Below, in pieces: positions 33,574 to 41,495 of a DNA stretch of 64,000 bases. Location of the stretch: positions 2,439,655 through 2,503,654 of the forward strand of contig NZ_CP100448.1 of assembly GCF_024227715.1 (NCBI RefSeq), given 5' to 3'. The translations under genes were made by a program, and so were the position numbers. The notes below the pieces were generated by a model, which made no database searches, was not told where the DNA came from, and saw only the letters and a list, made by a program, of their open reading frames with translations. This DNA is from Halomarina litorea. Its GTDB lineage: Archaea > Halobacteriota > Halobacteria > Halobacteriales > Haloarculaceae. Positions within the stretch are counted from its first letter, which is position 1, and every line of letters starts with the position of its first letter.

Positions 33574-33676
33574 GACGGGGACGAAGGGGCGAGGGGTAAT
33601 CAATGGGTTGCGGACGCGGGCGACGTCGGCACGGCCCCCGCCCCCGAGCGGGCGTCTCGCCGGTAGACGGGACGTC

Positions 33677-34279
33677 TCAGACCCGTGCGAGCACCTGCAA
33701 CCAGCCGTCCTCCGACTGGAGCGACGACACGTCGAACCCGGCGCGCTCTACGAGTCCCCGGAACTCCTCCGGTTCGTACAGCGTGAACCGTCGGTCGTCC
33801 CCATCGTACGCCCGTCCCAGACACTCCCCCGACCCGCGCTTGACTCCGCAGAACAGCACTCCGCCCTCGTCGAGGACGCGGGCGAACTCCCGGAGGGTGG
33901 ACGGGGCGTCCTCACGGGGGACGTGGAGGAACGAGGCGAGCGCCCAGACGCCGTCGAAACGCCCGTCCGCGACGGCGAGTTCGCGCATGTCCATCCGGGA
34001 GCGGGCCGCGTCCGGGGCCACCTCACCCGCGGCCCGGAGGAACGACGCCGATAGGTCGATGGCGGTCACGTCGTGGCCCCGTTCGAGGAGGGTGGCGGAC
34101 TCCCACCCCGGGCCACAACCGACGTCGAGGACACGGCTCCCGGGTGCGAGGGACGCGTCGAACCGGTCGACCAGGTGGGCGACGACGGAGCGGTCGGCGT
34201 GTCGGTCGCGGTACTCCTCGGCGACGGTCTCGTAGGTTGCGAGCGTCCGTTTGACGGGGTCTTCGGGCACGTCTGGCAA
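33677..34279 (-). CDS. Class I SAM-dependent methyltransferase
   Basis: 200 residues. VKRTLATYETVAEEYRDRHA at the start and the SAM motif SRVLDVGCGPGWESATLLER, then VTAIDLSASFLRAAG and ALASFLHVPREDAPSTLREF, are typical of small type-11 methyltransferases. Substrate unknown. It is divergent from adk, with 49 bp between the starts. Confidence 0.87.
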   Translation of the reverse strand: MPDVPEDPVKRTLATYETVAEEYRDRHADRSVVAHLVDRFDASLAPGSRVLDVGCGPGWESATLLERGHDVTAIDLSASFLRAAGEVAPDAARSRMDMRELAVADGRFDGVWALASFLHVPREDAPSTLREFARVLDEGGVLFCGVKRGSGECLGRAYDGDDRRFTLYEPEEFRGLVERAGFDVSSLQSEDGWLQVLARV

Positions 34280-34302
34280 GCGGGGACGCTTCCTACAAGC
34301 CT

Positions 34303-34308
34303 TTTACT
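34303..34308 (+). promoter_or_regulatory. TATA box of adk
   Basis: CCTTTTACTCC: TTTTAC ends 21 bp before the adk ATG, the spacing of a leaderless haloarchaeal promoter. The same arrangement recurs before cmk (35979). Confidence 0.6.
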
Positions 34309-34328
34309 CCGGCCCCTGTGGACCCGGT

Positions 34329-34961
34329 ATGAGCAACCCACGCATCCTGTTGCTCGGTCCGCCGGGGGCCGGCAAGGGCACGCAGAGCAAGAACATCGTC
34401 GACACCTACGGCGTCGAGCACATCACGACGGGCGACGCCCTGCGCGCGAACAAGGACATGGAGACGGAGTACGGCAAGCCCCGCGAGTTCATGGAGGCCG
34501 GCGACCTCGTCCCGGACCCCGTGGTCAACGAGATCGTGACCGCCGCACTCGCGGACGCCGACGGGTTCGTCCTCGACGGCTACCCGCGCAACATGTCGCA
34601 GGCCGAGTTCCTCGACGAGCACGCCGACCTCGACATCGTCGCGTTCCTCGACGTGGGCCGCGAGGAACTCATCAAGCGCCTCACGGGCCGGCGCGTCGAC
34701 CCCGAGACGGGCGACAACTACCACGTCGAGTACGACATGCCCGAGGACGACGCGATTGCGGACCGCCTCGTCCAGCGCGACGACGACACCGAGGAGACGG
34801 TCAGGGACCGCCTCGACGTCTACGACGAGAACACGAAGCCGCTCATCGAGTTCTACGAGGAGCGCGGCCTGCTGGAGCGAATCGAGGGGGACCAGACGCC
34901 CGACGAGGTCTGGGAGGACCTCCGTGTGGCCATCGAGGGCGCCGTCGCGGACGACGAGTAG
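34329..34961 (+). CDS. adk: Adenylate kinase
   Basis: 210 residues from ATG 34329. P-loop LLLGPPGAGKGTQSKNI, AMP-site ITTGDALR, GFVLDGYPRNMSQAEFL and the lid region RLTGRRVDPETGDNYHVEYD, ending in an acidic tail. It converts AMP + ATP to 2 ADP. The usual archaeal partner of secY, here displaced by about 30 kb. Confidence 0.96.
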   Translation: MSNPRILLLGPPGAGKGTQSKNIVDTYGVEHITTGDALRANKDMETEYGKPREFMEAGDLVPDPVVNEIVTAALADADGFVLDGYPRNMSQAEFLDEHADLDIVAFLDVGREELIKRLTGRRVDPETGDNYHVEYDMPEDDAIADRLVQRDDDTEETVRDRLDVYDENTKPLIEFYEERGLLERIEGDQTPDEVWEDLRVAIEGAVADDE

Positions 34962-35057
34962 GGCGGTCCCCCTCGACCCGCGCTCCGGCCCGTACCGCCC
35001 CTGTCGCCCGACTGCGGGTCACAGGGTTGATAACCACCCGTTTCCTACTCCGGTGCA

Positions 35058-35969
35058 ATGCCACGCACTGCTCAGAAGGTGGAGGACCTCGTCAGCGAGG
35101 ACCCCGCCATGCGAAACGCCCTCGAGGTCGTCCTCGACCGCGCCGAGGCAAACGGCGGCACGGTCGAGTGGGCGGACGTCGACGACGACCTCTCGAGCGG
35201 CCAGTGGGGCCGACTCATCGAGAAGGGCGTCCTGCGGAGCGCGAGCGGCGACGGGTTCGAGGTCCGCGACCCGGCGGCCGTCCGCGCGGCGCTCGATGGC
35301 GACACCGGGTCCGGGTCGTCGACGAGTGCGACCGGGAGTTCCGACGCGGACGACGGGGGGAAGGGCTGGTCTACCTACGACAAGATGGCCGGCCTCGGTG
35401 CCCTCGGACTCTTTCTGGGTTACTCGGTGGGGCAGGTCCGGAACGCCGTCGGGAGCGCCCTCGACGTCGTCCTCGGCCCCATCGAGGCCGCGCTGCCCTT
35501 CTACGCCGTCATCCTCGTCCTCGCGATGGTGACCGGCCTCTACTCGACGCTCCTGCAGGCGAACCTGATGGACACCGAGAAGATGGGCGAGTATCAGGAG
35601 CGCATGAAGGACATCCAGGACCGCTACAAGGCGGCCAAGGAGTCCGGCGACGAGAGCGAGGTCGAACGCATCAACGAGGAGCGCATGGACGCCATGGGCG
35701 ACCAGATGGGCATGATGAAAGAGCAGTTCCGCCCGATGGTGTGGATCATGCTCCTGACCATCCCCGTGTTCCTCTGGCTCTACTGGATGATCCTCGAGAA
35801 CCCGGGCGACCTGGGGACGGTCACGATGCCGCTCATCGGGCAGGTCGACTGGACGGCGTCCACGTTCGTCTTCCCGGCGTGGATCCTCTGGTACTTCGTC
35901 TGCTCGATGGGGTTCACCCAGATCATCCGCAAGGCGCTGAACATCTCGACGTCGCCGACGACGTCGTAA
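35058..35969 (+). CDS. EMC3/YidC-like membrane insertase (DUF106)
   Basis: 303 residues. An acidic N-terminal helical domain (to about 105) is followed by a membrane part with three helices: AALPFYAVILVLAMVTGLYS, VWIMLLTIPVFLWLYWMIL and STFVFPAWILWYFVCSMGF. Between the first two lies a charged coiled segment with many Met and Lys (MKDIQDRYKAAKESGDESEV), the feature of archaeal Ylp1/DUF106 proteins related to YidC, Oxa1 and EMC3. It probably inserts membrane proteins with or beside the Sec machinery. A TATA-like TTGATAACC lies about 30 bp upstream. Confidence 0.88.
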   Translation: MPRTAQKVEDLVSEDPAMRNALEVVLDRAEANGGTVEWADVDDDLSSGQWGRLIEKGVLRSASGDGFEVRDPAAVRAALDGDTGSGSSTSATGSSDADDGGKGWSTYDKMAGLGALGLFLGYSVGQVRNAVGSALDVVLGPIEAALPFYAVILVLAMVTGLYSTLLQANLMDTEKMGEYQERMKDIQDRYKAAKESGDESEVERINEERMDAMGDQMGMMKEQFRPMVWIMLLTIPVFLWLYWMILENPGDLGTVTMPLIGQVDWTASTFVFPAWILWYFVCSMGFTQIIRKALNISTSPTTS

Positions 35970-35978
35970 GACAACCTC

Positions 35979-35984
35979 TTTTAC
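35979..35984 (+). promoter_or_regulatory. TATA box of cmk
   Basis: CCTCTTTTACTCC places TTTTAC 22 bp before the cmk ATG, as in a leaderless promoter and identical in core to that of adk. Confidence 0.55.
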
Positions 35985-36005
35985 TCCCCCTCGGTGAGTG
36001 GGGAC

Positions 36006-36584
36006 ATGTTGATTACCGTCTCCGGCCCCGCCGGCAGTGGCAAGAGCACCGCTGCGGCGGCCCTCGCAGAGACGCTCGGCTACGACCACGTCAGCGGTGG
36101 TGACATCTTCCGCTCGCTGGCCGACGAACGCGGCGTCTCGCTCGTCGAGTTCAACCAGTTGGCGGAGGACGACGACCAGATCGACCGCGACCTGGACCGC
36201 CGACTCAGGGACATCGCCCGCGACCGCGACGACGTGGTCCTCGAATCGCGGCTGGCGGGGTGGATGGCCGGCGAGTACGCCGACGTGCGTATCTGGCTCG
36301 ACGCCCCCCTCGACGTCCGCGCGGCCCGCATCGCCGACCGCGAGGAGAAACCCGCCGAGGCGGCCCGCGAGGAGACCGAGGCGCGCGCCACCAGCGAGGC
36401 CGGTCGGTACCACGAGTACTACAACATCGACATCGACGACCGCACCATCTACGATCTCGCGCTCAACACCGCCCGCCTCGGTCCGGAGGGCGTCGTCGAG
36501 ACCCTGCTGGCGTTCGTCGAGGCGTACGACCCGGCGCTCGACGAGGGGAAGGCACCCGTCGAACACGTGCGCTACGAGTTCTGA
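36006..36584 (+). CDS. cmk: Cytidylate kinase, archaeal type
   Basis: 192 residues from ATG 36006 ([20 protein letters not shown]): P-loop, [16 protein letters not shown] nucleotide site, [20 protein letters not shown] and a lid segment rich in Arg/Glu. It phosphorylates (d)CMP. An upstream GTG in frame is ignored because the TATA box is placed for ATG 36006. Its TGA overlaps the truB ATG. Confidence 0.94.
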   Translation: MLITVSGPAGSGKSTAAAALAETLGYDHVSGGDIFRSLADERGVSLVEFNQLAEDDDQIDRDLDRRLRDIARDRDDVVLESRLAGWMAGEYADVRIWLDAPLDVRAARIADREEKPAEAAREETEARATSEAGRYHEYYNIDIDDRTIYDLALNTARLGPEGVVETLLAFVEAYDPALDEGKAPVEHVRYEF

Positions 36585-37501
36585 TGGCGCTCCGTGGCCC
36601 GCCGACCGACCGCACGCTCTCCGACCTCCGCGAGTTCGGCGTCGTCAACCTCGACAAGCCGCCCGGCCCGTCCTCCCACCAGGTGGCAGCGTGGCTCCGC
36701 GACCTCGCCGGCGTCGATCGGGCGGCCCACGCCGGCACCCTCGACCCGAAGGTGACGGGCTGTCTCCCCGTCTTGCTCGGGGACGCCACCCGCGCCGCGC
36801 AGGTGTTCGACGACAGCGTCAAGGGGTACGTCGCGGTGCTGGAACTCCACCGCCCCGCACCCGCCGACTTCGAGGCCGTCGTCGCGGAGTTCGAGGGGCC
36901 GCTCCTCCAGAAACCACCCCGCAAGAGCGCCGTCAGCCGGCGCCTCCGGACGCGGACGGTTCACGAACTGGAGGTCCTCGAACGCGAGGACCGTCGGGCG
37001 CTCCTGCGCATCCGCTGTGAGAGCGGAACGTACGTCCGGAAGCTCTGTCACGACCTCGGACTCGCACTCGGGACGGGCGCGAACATGGGTGCGCTCCGGC
37101 GCGTGGAGACGTACCCCTTCGACGACCGGTCGCTGGTGACGATGCACGACGTGACCGACGCCCTCGCGGAGGCCGAGTCGGGCGACGAGTCGCTCCTCCG
37201 CGAGTGTATCGCGCCCGCCGAACGCGCACTGGTTCACCTGCCCGGCCTGACCGTGGCGCCGAGCGCCGCCGAACAGGTCGCGGAGGGCGCCCCCGTGTAC
37301 GCGCCGGGCGTCATCGACGGTACGGCCCCGGAGTCGGTCGATTTCGACGGCCTGCGCCCCGACCCAGCGGCGGACGCCGCACGTGGGTCGCTCGTCGTTT
37401 GCTACACGCCGAACGGGGCGGCGGTCTGTCTGGGGCACCTCGTCGGGGACGTCGACGCCGATTCGGGGACCGTCGTCGAACTCGAACGCGTCCTCGTCTG
37501 A
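36584..37501 (+). CDS. truB: tRNA/rRNA pseudouridine synthase TruB/Cbf5
   Basis: 305 residues. Catalytic motif AHAGTLDPKVTGCLPV with the essential Asp, KGYVAVLELHRPAPAD, QKPPRKSAVSRRLR and RCESGTYVRKLCHDLGLALG. A C-terminal PUA RNA-binding domain (VTIAPSAAEQ-like region to the end) is present. In archaea it acts alone on tRNA U55 and as Cbf5 in H/ACA guide RNPs. Coupled with cmk by a one-base overlap. Confidence 0.95.
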   Translation: MALRGPPTDRTLSDLREFGVVNLDKPPGPSSHQVAAWLRDLAGVDRAAHAGTLDPKVTGCLPVLLGDATRAAQVFDDSVKGYVAVLELHRPAPADFEAVVAEFEGPLLQKPPRKSAVSRRLRTRTVHELEVLEREDRRALLRIRCESGTYVRKLCHDLGLALGTGANMGALRRVETYPFDDRSLVTMHDVTDALAEAESGDESLLRECIAPAERALVHLPGLTVAPSAAEQVAEGAPVYAPGVIDGTAPESVDFDGLRPDPAADAARGSLVVCYTPNGAAVCLGHLVGDVDADSGTVVELERVLV

Positions 37502-37546
37502 CCTCCCGCCCTACGGGTTTTTGTCGGGAGGGTCCCGTCGAGAGGT

Positions 37547-38644
37547 ATGACAGTCGAGTTCGGCACCGCGAGCGCCTCCCCGGGGGAGCGTGCGCGGGGC
37601 TACTGGGACGCGACGACGCTCCCGACGGGGACCCCCGAACGGCTCCCCGTCGTCGTCGTCAACGGCAGCGAGGCGGGACCGACCGCGTGGCTCACGGCGG
37701 GCGTCCACGGGGACGAGGTGACGGGCGTGGCCGCCGCACAGGACGCCTGCGCCGCACTCGACCCCGACTCGCTCGTAGGGTGTGTCGTCTGTCTCCCCTG
37801 TGTGAACCCCGCCGGGCTTCGACAGACCGAGCGCACCTCCTACTACCACGGCGACGACCCGAACCGCCACTTCCCGGACCCGGCCAGCGACTCCTCGCGC
37901 CCGCCCCGCGTCCAGGAGCGAATCGCCTGGCGACTGTACGAGGCGTTCGTCGGGAAGGGCGAGGCCCCGCGGGCCGACCTGCTGGTCGACCTCCACACCG
38001 CGCAGGTCGGCTCGATGCCTTTCACCATCCGCGACCGCGTGCTCTACGGCTCACAGCGCGACGAGGAGGCGGCCCACGCTCTCGCGGACGACCTCGAACG
38101 GCTCGCCGACGCCATCACCCTCCCCGTCGTCACCGAGTTCGAGGCCGTCGAGTACACCGAGCGGAACCTCCAGCGCTCGCTCGCCGGGAGCGCCCTCAAC
38201 GCCGCCGGCATCCCCGCCTGCACGGTCGAGTTGGGGAGCAGGAGCGTCGTCGAGGAGGGCAACCGCGCGGCAGGTGTCGCCGGCGTCTGTCGGGCGCTCG
38301 TCGCCTTCGAGATGCTCGAATCGGTCCCCGAGAAGGTGGAAACGGCCGCCCCGGACGTCGAGGCGCCCGTCGACTACCCCGTCCGCCGGTACGTCGGGCC
38401 GCACGCCGAGACCGTCGGTATCGCCCGCCACCGCGTCGCCGCCGGGGACGTCGTGGAGTCGGGGACGGTGGTCGCGGACGTTGTCGCACCGACCGGTGAG
38501 CACCGCGCCAGCGTCACCGTCGACCGCGAGGGGTACGTCCTCGCCCGGCAGGGTGGCGTCGCGGTGTACGAGAACGACCCGCTGGCGAGCCTCGCGGTGC
38601 GCGACGAGGGCGAGTTAGTCGTCTCGCGGAGCGGGAGGGAGTAG
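37547..38644 (+). CDS. Succinylglutamate desuccinylase/aspartoacylase-family zinc hydrolase
   Basis: 365 residues. Zinc-site pattern AGVHGDEVTGVAAAQ (His and Glu ligands), PNRHFPDP, a third ligand in LVDLHTAQVG, and the catalytic Glu in ACTVELGSRSV. The last 70 residues form a small beta domain (VVESGTVVADVVAP) as in the AstE/AspA family. Archaeal members are of unknown substrate. The short T5 run at 37518-37522, 25-29 bp upstream of the ATG, could be its TATA substitute or the end of the truB transcript. Confidence 0.85.
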   Translation: MTVEFGTASASPGERARGYWDATTLPTGTPERLPVVVVNGSEAGPTAWLTAGVHGDEVTGVAAAQDACAALDPDSLVGCVVCLPCVNPAGLRQTERTSYYHGDDPNRHFPDPASDSSRPPRVQERIAWRLYEAFVGKGEAPRADLLVDLHTAQVGSMPFTIRDRVLYGSQRDEEAAHALADDLERLADAITLPVVTEFEAVEYTERNLQRSLAGSALNAAGIPACTVELGSRSVVEEGNRAAGVAGVCRALVAFEMLESVPEKVETAAPDVEAPVDYPVRRYVGPHAETVGIARHRVAAGDVVESGTVVADVVAPTGEHRASVTVDREGYVLARQGGVAVYENDPLASLAVRDEGELVVSRSGRE

Positions 38645-38681
38645 CGCGAGTCAGTGTCACGGACGCGAGAGAAGCGAAGCG

Positions 38682-38687
38682 CTTAAT
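38682..38687 (+). promoter_or_regulatory. Box A of the tRNA-Pro gene
   Basis: GCGCTTAATCC provides CTTAAT 32-37 bp before the mature tRNA 5' end, suitable for transcription starting about 5-7 bases before it. Confidence 0.5.
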
Positions 38688-38718
38688 CCGGGGACTACCC
38701 TCGGATGATACGCAGCGC

Positions 38719-38791
38719 GGGACCGTGGGGTAGCCTGGTATCCTCGGCGGATGGGGTCCGTCGGACTTGAGTTCGAATCTCAACGGTCCCA
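38719..38791 (+). tRNA. tRNA-Pro (anticodon GGG)
   Basis: Cloverleaf drawn by hand: acceptor GGGACCG/CGGTCCC, D-arm with GGTA, anticodon stem GGCGG/CCGTC with one G-T pair, loop ATGGGGT giving U33 and anticodon GGG, a 4-nt variable loop, T-arm TTGAG-TTCGAAT-CTCAA, discriminator A. CCA is not encoded and there is no intron. GGG reads CCC and CCU proline codons. Confidence 0.95.
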
Positions 38792-38801
38792 TTGATTTCT
38801 C

Positions 38802-38825
38802 GCGGCGCTCACGTTCGAGCGCCGC
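38802..38825 (+). terminator. Hairpin downstream of tRNA-Pro
   Basis: GCGGCGCTC (38802-38810) and GAGCGCCGC (38817-38825) form a perfect 9-bp stem with loop ACGTTC, 10 nt after the tRNA. There is no long T-run after it, so it may be a processing or termination aid rather than a classical terminator. Confidence 0.4.
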
Positions 38826-38868
38826 AAGTAGCGAAGACGACCGGTGAGATTCCGAACAGCGAGCGACC

Positions 38869-38890
38869 GAGTTCGACTCTCGACGGTCCA
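38869..38890 (+). repeat. Partial copy of a tRNA-Pro 3' end (possible att remnant)
   Basis: GAGTTCGACTCTCGACGGTC and the next bases CA match the last 22 bases of tRNA-Pro (38769-38790) at 19 of 22 positions, exactly 100 bp downstream. The T-stem is still paired, through a compensating change (CGAG/CTCG instead of TGAG/CTCA). No other tRNA parts are present. Confidence 0.6.
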
Positions 38891-38928
38891 ACCGCAGTCC
38901 GACTCTCGGTCCGCGCTCACCGACATGG

Positions 38929-40167
38929 CTACCAGGTCGCCGGTTCGGGTGCTCTCCACGCGAGCGCCACGCCACACGCTGCGAGGAGTCCCGCCGCGAG
39001 AAACGCCGCGTCGAACCCCGTCGCCTCCACGAGGGCCCCGCCGGCGATCGGCGCGAGGAACGCTCCGGAGAGTCCGACGCTCGTCTGGAACGCGACAGCC
39101 GTCGCCGCGACGCGCGGGTCCACCAACTCCCGGACATACGTGAACGACAGCCCGAGCGTGAGCTGGACTGCGAACCCCGCGAGGAGGAGCATCCCGACGA
39201 GCAGGGCGACCGACCGAAACCGGGGGAGGGCAGCCACTACGGGAGCCGCGACGAGGAACGACCCGAGGACGACCGGCCGCCGCCGCCCGTCGAACAGGCG
39301 GTCGGAGAGCGCTCCACTGCTGACCCGTGACAGGATTCCGACGGCGGGGAACAGCGCGACGAGTAGCCCACTGAGGCTCAGCGAGAGGCCGACCTCGTTG
39401 GTGAGGTACGCCGATCCCCAGCTGTTGACGAACAGGTACAGCGAGTACCCGAGGAAGCCCAGACCGCCGACGAGCCAGACGTCCCGGTTCCGCAGGACGT
39501 CCCCGAACTCCCCGAGCGTCGGTGCGCTGCCCTCGCTGTGTCCGAGGCCCCGACTCGTCGGCCAGAACAGGACCAGTCCGACCAGCGCGAGACCGTTGAA
39601 CGCGAGGAAGATGGCCGGCCAGCCGAACCGGGCCGTGATCAGCGGCCCGGCCCCCTGCCCGAGTGCGAACCCGATGGGTCCGCTGGCGGTGAATATCCCG
39701 ACGGCGGTCGCCCGCGTCGAAGCGTCCACGGCTCGGCTCACGATGTCGATGCCCGCGTTCCAGACGACGACGTACGCGATGCCGCCGACCGCTCGCGACG
39801 CGATGACCCCCCAGTAGTCGCCGTTCCGCCCGGCCTGCCAGCCCCAGAGGCCCGCGACGAACAGCGTGAGAACGGCGGCAGCCATCGAACCGCGCGTGCT
39901 CGCTCGGTCGAGCACCGCGCCGGCAGGGAGGCTCGTGACCACCGCGGTTCCGAACATCACGCCGACGAGGAGGCCCGCTGCAGTCGCGCTGATGCCCAGC
40001 GAGTCACTGATGACCGTCGTCACGCTCGCTGGGGCGATCTCGTAGGCGGCGAGTCCGGTCGATATCAGACTCGCCCCGACGACGAGCCCCCATCGCGCCG
40101 TCCCCCTCGATTCGCCGATGCTCGGGGACCGTCTCGGTCGGTCGTCTCCGGGTATCCGTTCAGACAT
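38929..40167 (-). CDS. Major facilitator superfamily transporter
   Basis: 412 residues, 12 predicted helices in two halves. MFS signatures: LLVGVMFGTAVVTSLPAGAVLDRASTR (loop 2-3 with D-R), MSRAVDASTR-like region and SRVSSGALSDRLFDGRRR in the second half. Substrate cannot be told from the sequence. The first 35 residues are hydrophilic. It lies 38 bp from the tRNA-end copy, in opposite orientation to the tRNA. Confidence 0.88.
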   Translation of the reverse strand: MSERIPGDDRPRRSPSIGESRGTARWGLVVGASLISTGLAAYEIAPASVTTVISDSLGISATAAGLLVGVMFGTAVVTSLPAGAVLDRASTRGSMAAAVLTLFVAGLWGWQAGRNGDYWGVIASRAVGGIAYVVVWNAGIDIVSRAVDASTRATAVGIFTASGPIGFALGQGAGPLITARFGWPAIFLAFNGLALVGLVLFWPTSRGLGHSEGSAPTLGEFGDVLRNRDVWLVGGLGFLGYSLYLFVNSWGSAYLTNEVGLSLSLSGLLVALFPAVGILSRVSSGALSDRLFDGRRRPVVLGSFLVAAPVVAALPRFRSVALLVGMLLLAGFAVQLTLGLSFTYVRELVDPRVAATAVAFQTSVGLSGAFLAPIAGGALVEATGFDAAFLAAGLLAACGVALAWRAPEPATW

Positions 40168-40424
40168 CCTTCAGTCGGTAGCGCAAACCTGACCGCGCAG
40201 TACGAAACAGTTTGCCGTGTCCATCGACTCCCGGTTCGGAACCCGACGGGATACGCCGACAGGTTCGGCGATGGACACGCCGTCGGGGATTCGACCCCGA
40301 ATCTGTGTCCCGACTGTGGTGACCACATGCGCACTCGGAGAGTTCCGTTCGAGTCACGGCGGCGCGAGCACCGCCCTGTCCCGCGTAACGAAGCGGTCAT
40401 ACCGATGGCGTCCCTAGCCAGTCC

Positions 40425-40694
40425 ATGGTGAGCCGACCGAACGAACGGCGCTCCGGGCGAAAGATACTGCTCGTCATCGCCGTCGTCGCCGTCGTCATCG
40501 GTGCCGTGTTCGGGTACGTCATCGGCCTCGTCGCGCCGGGCGTGTTCGGCCAGATCGAACTCGCCGGGACCACGCTGTTCAGTCCGACCCCGAGCGGGTT
40601 CGCGACCTACGGCGCGCTCGCGACGGCGGCCGCACTGGGCGTGCTCTTCGCGCTCGTCCACGTCGTCTCCCGGTTCGACACCGACGCCCGCTGA
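40425..40694 (+). CDS. Two-helix membrane protein, unknown function
   Basis: 89 residues from ATG 40425. Basic N-terminus (VSRPNERRSGRK), helix ILLVIAVVAVVIGAVFGYVI, an exposed segment, and helix YGALATAAALGVLFALVHVV with a short tail. No recognised domain. It is preceded by 257 bp without a convincing gene. Confidence 0.65.
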   Translation: MVSRPNERRSGRKILLVIAVVAVVIGAVFGYVIGLVAPGVFGQIELAGTTLFSPTPSGFATYGALATAAALGVLFALVHVVSRFDTDAR

Positions 40695-41495
40695 CGGCAC
40701 TCCACTCCCGGAGGCGAGGGGTGCAGTCGCTCGCGGCGTGTGGACTGAGACACGGGCCGGGGAGGGGGAGTGGCCCGCGCCACGGACCGTCGAGAACCTG
40801 CGAATCGACGGTCGAATCCGGTGTAGGGCGCGGCCGGCGAGAGGGGGAAGACCGGCCGCGCGACCGGATTCGGCCGAGTCGAAGCGCCCGACAGGTATAG
40901 TTCACCCCATGGGTGCAACACCGATGGTACCTATCCGGGTCGCGGCGCGCCCCCGGTCCCCGGCCGGTTTCGTCCGCGGGACGGCGTCCGCGGACGCCCG
41001 CCGGCCGAACCTCACGGTCGACACCCGGCAGACGCCGGGGACGCGGCGGGCTAAGGAGGGCCTTACAGCGTCCGGCGACCCATCACGAGGAGATTTCGCG
41101 TCACATCGCCGCTTCGGGGCGTTTCGGACACCGCGAGCAACTGTTTCGTGCGAGCGACCCGAGCGTGCAAACGTCACCCATACGTGAAATTCTCGCTGTA
41201 ACCCGTCACGAACTAACATACAGAGAGTGCTCTGTACAGGTGGCTGCCTCTCAGTACGCGAGCGAGGGGGCACGCCCCCGACGAAGTCGGGAACTACCAC
41301 CTGTGGCGGACGGCGGTGGGGCCCACCACCCCACGTCGCCTGCATCCGAGTCGACACCTCCGAAGCGACTGCCACGTCTCGACCCGCGAGGGAGAGGCCC
41401 CGGACTGAAGTACGGTGGGCGAGTCGCCCCTGTATGGACCACCAACGAGTACCCACTCGACCGTCGACACCCTCGGCCCGGGCGGACGGGGGTCG
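40695..41495. other. 800-bp region without a gene
   Basis: No frame has the codon bias of a haloarchaeal gene; all open frames are Arg/Pro/Ser-rich. It contains the palindrome CACCCCATGGGTG near 40903-40915, stems around 41321 (GGTGGGGCCCACC) and, at 41183-41304, a nest of hairpins listed separately. Confidence 0.6.
41183..41304. other. Dense hairpin cluster, candidate structured RNA or mobile-element end
   Basis: In order: CGTGA/TCACG (41183-41187, 41206-41210); TACAGAG-AGTG-CTCTGTA, a perfect 7-bp hairpin (41219-41236); ACAGGTGG (41236-41243) paired with CCACCTGT (41297-41304), 8 bp enclosing the rest; GGGGG-CACG-CCCCC (41266-41279); and CCCGAC-GAA-GTCGGG (41277-41291), which shares bases with the previous hairpin. 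This density is not matched elsewhere in the window. Strand unknown. Confidence 0.5.

Noticed and set aside
40201-40431. Zinc-ribbon-like CPDCG frame upstream of the two-helix protein
   Set aside because: Only one CPDCG pair, no start codon and poor codon bias, so it is left as non-coding; it could be a degraded fragment.
41183-41304. SRP RNA or RNase P RNA
   Set aside because: The helix-8 GGAAG/AGCAGC pattern of SRP RNA and the P4 GAGGAAAGTCC core of RNase P RNA are both absent.
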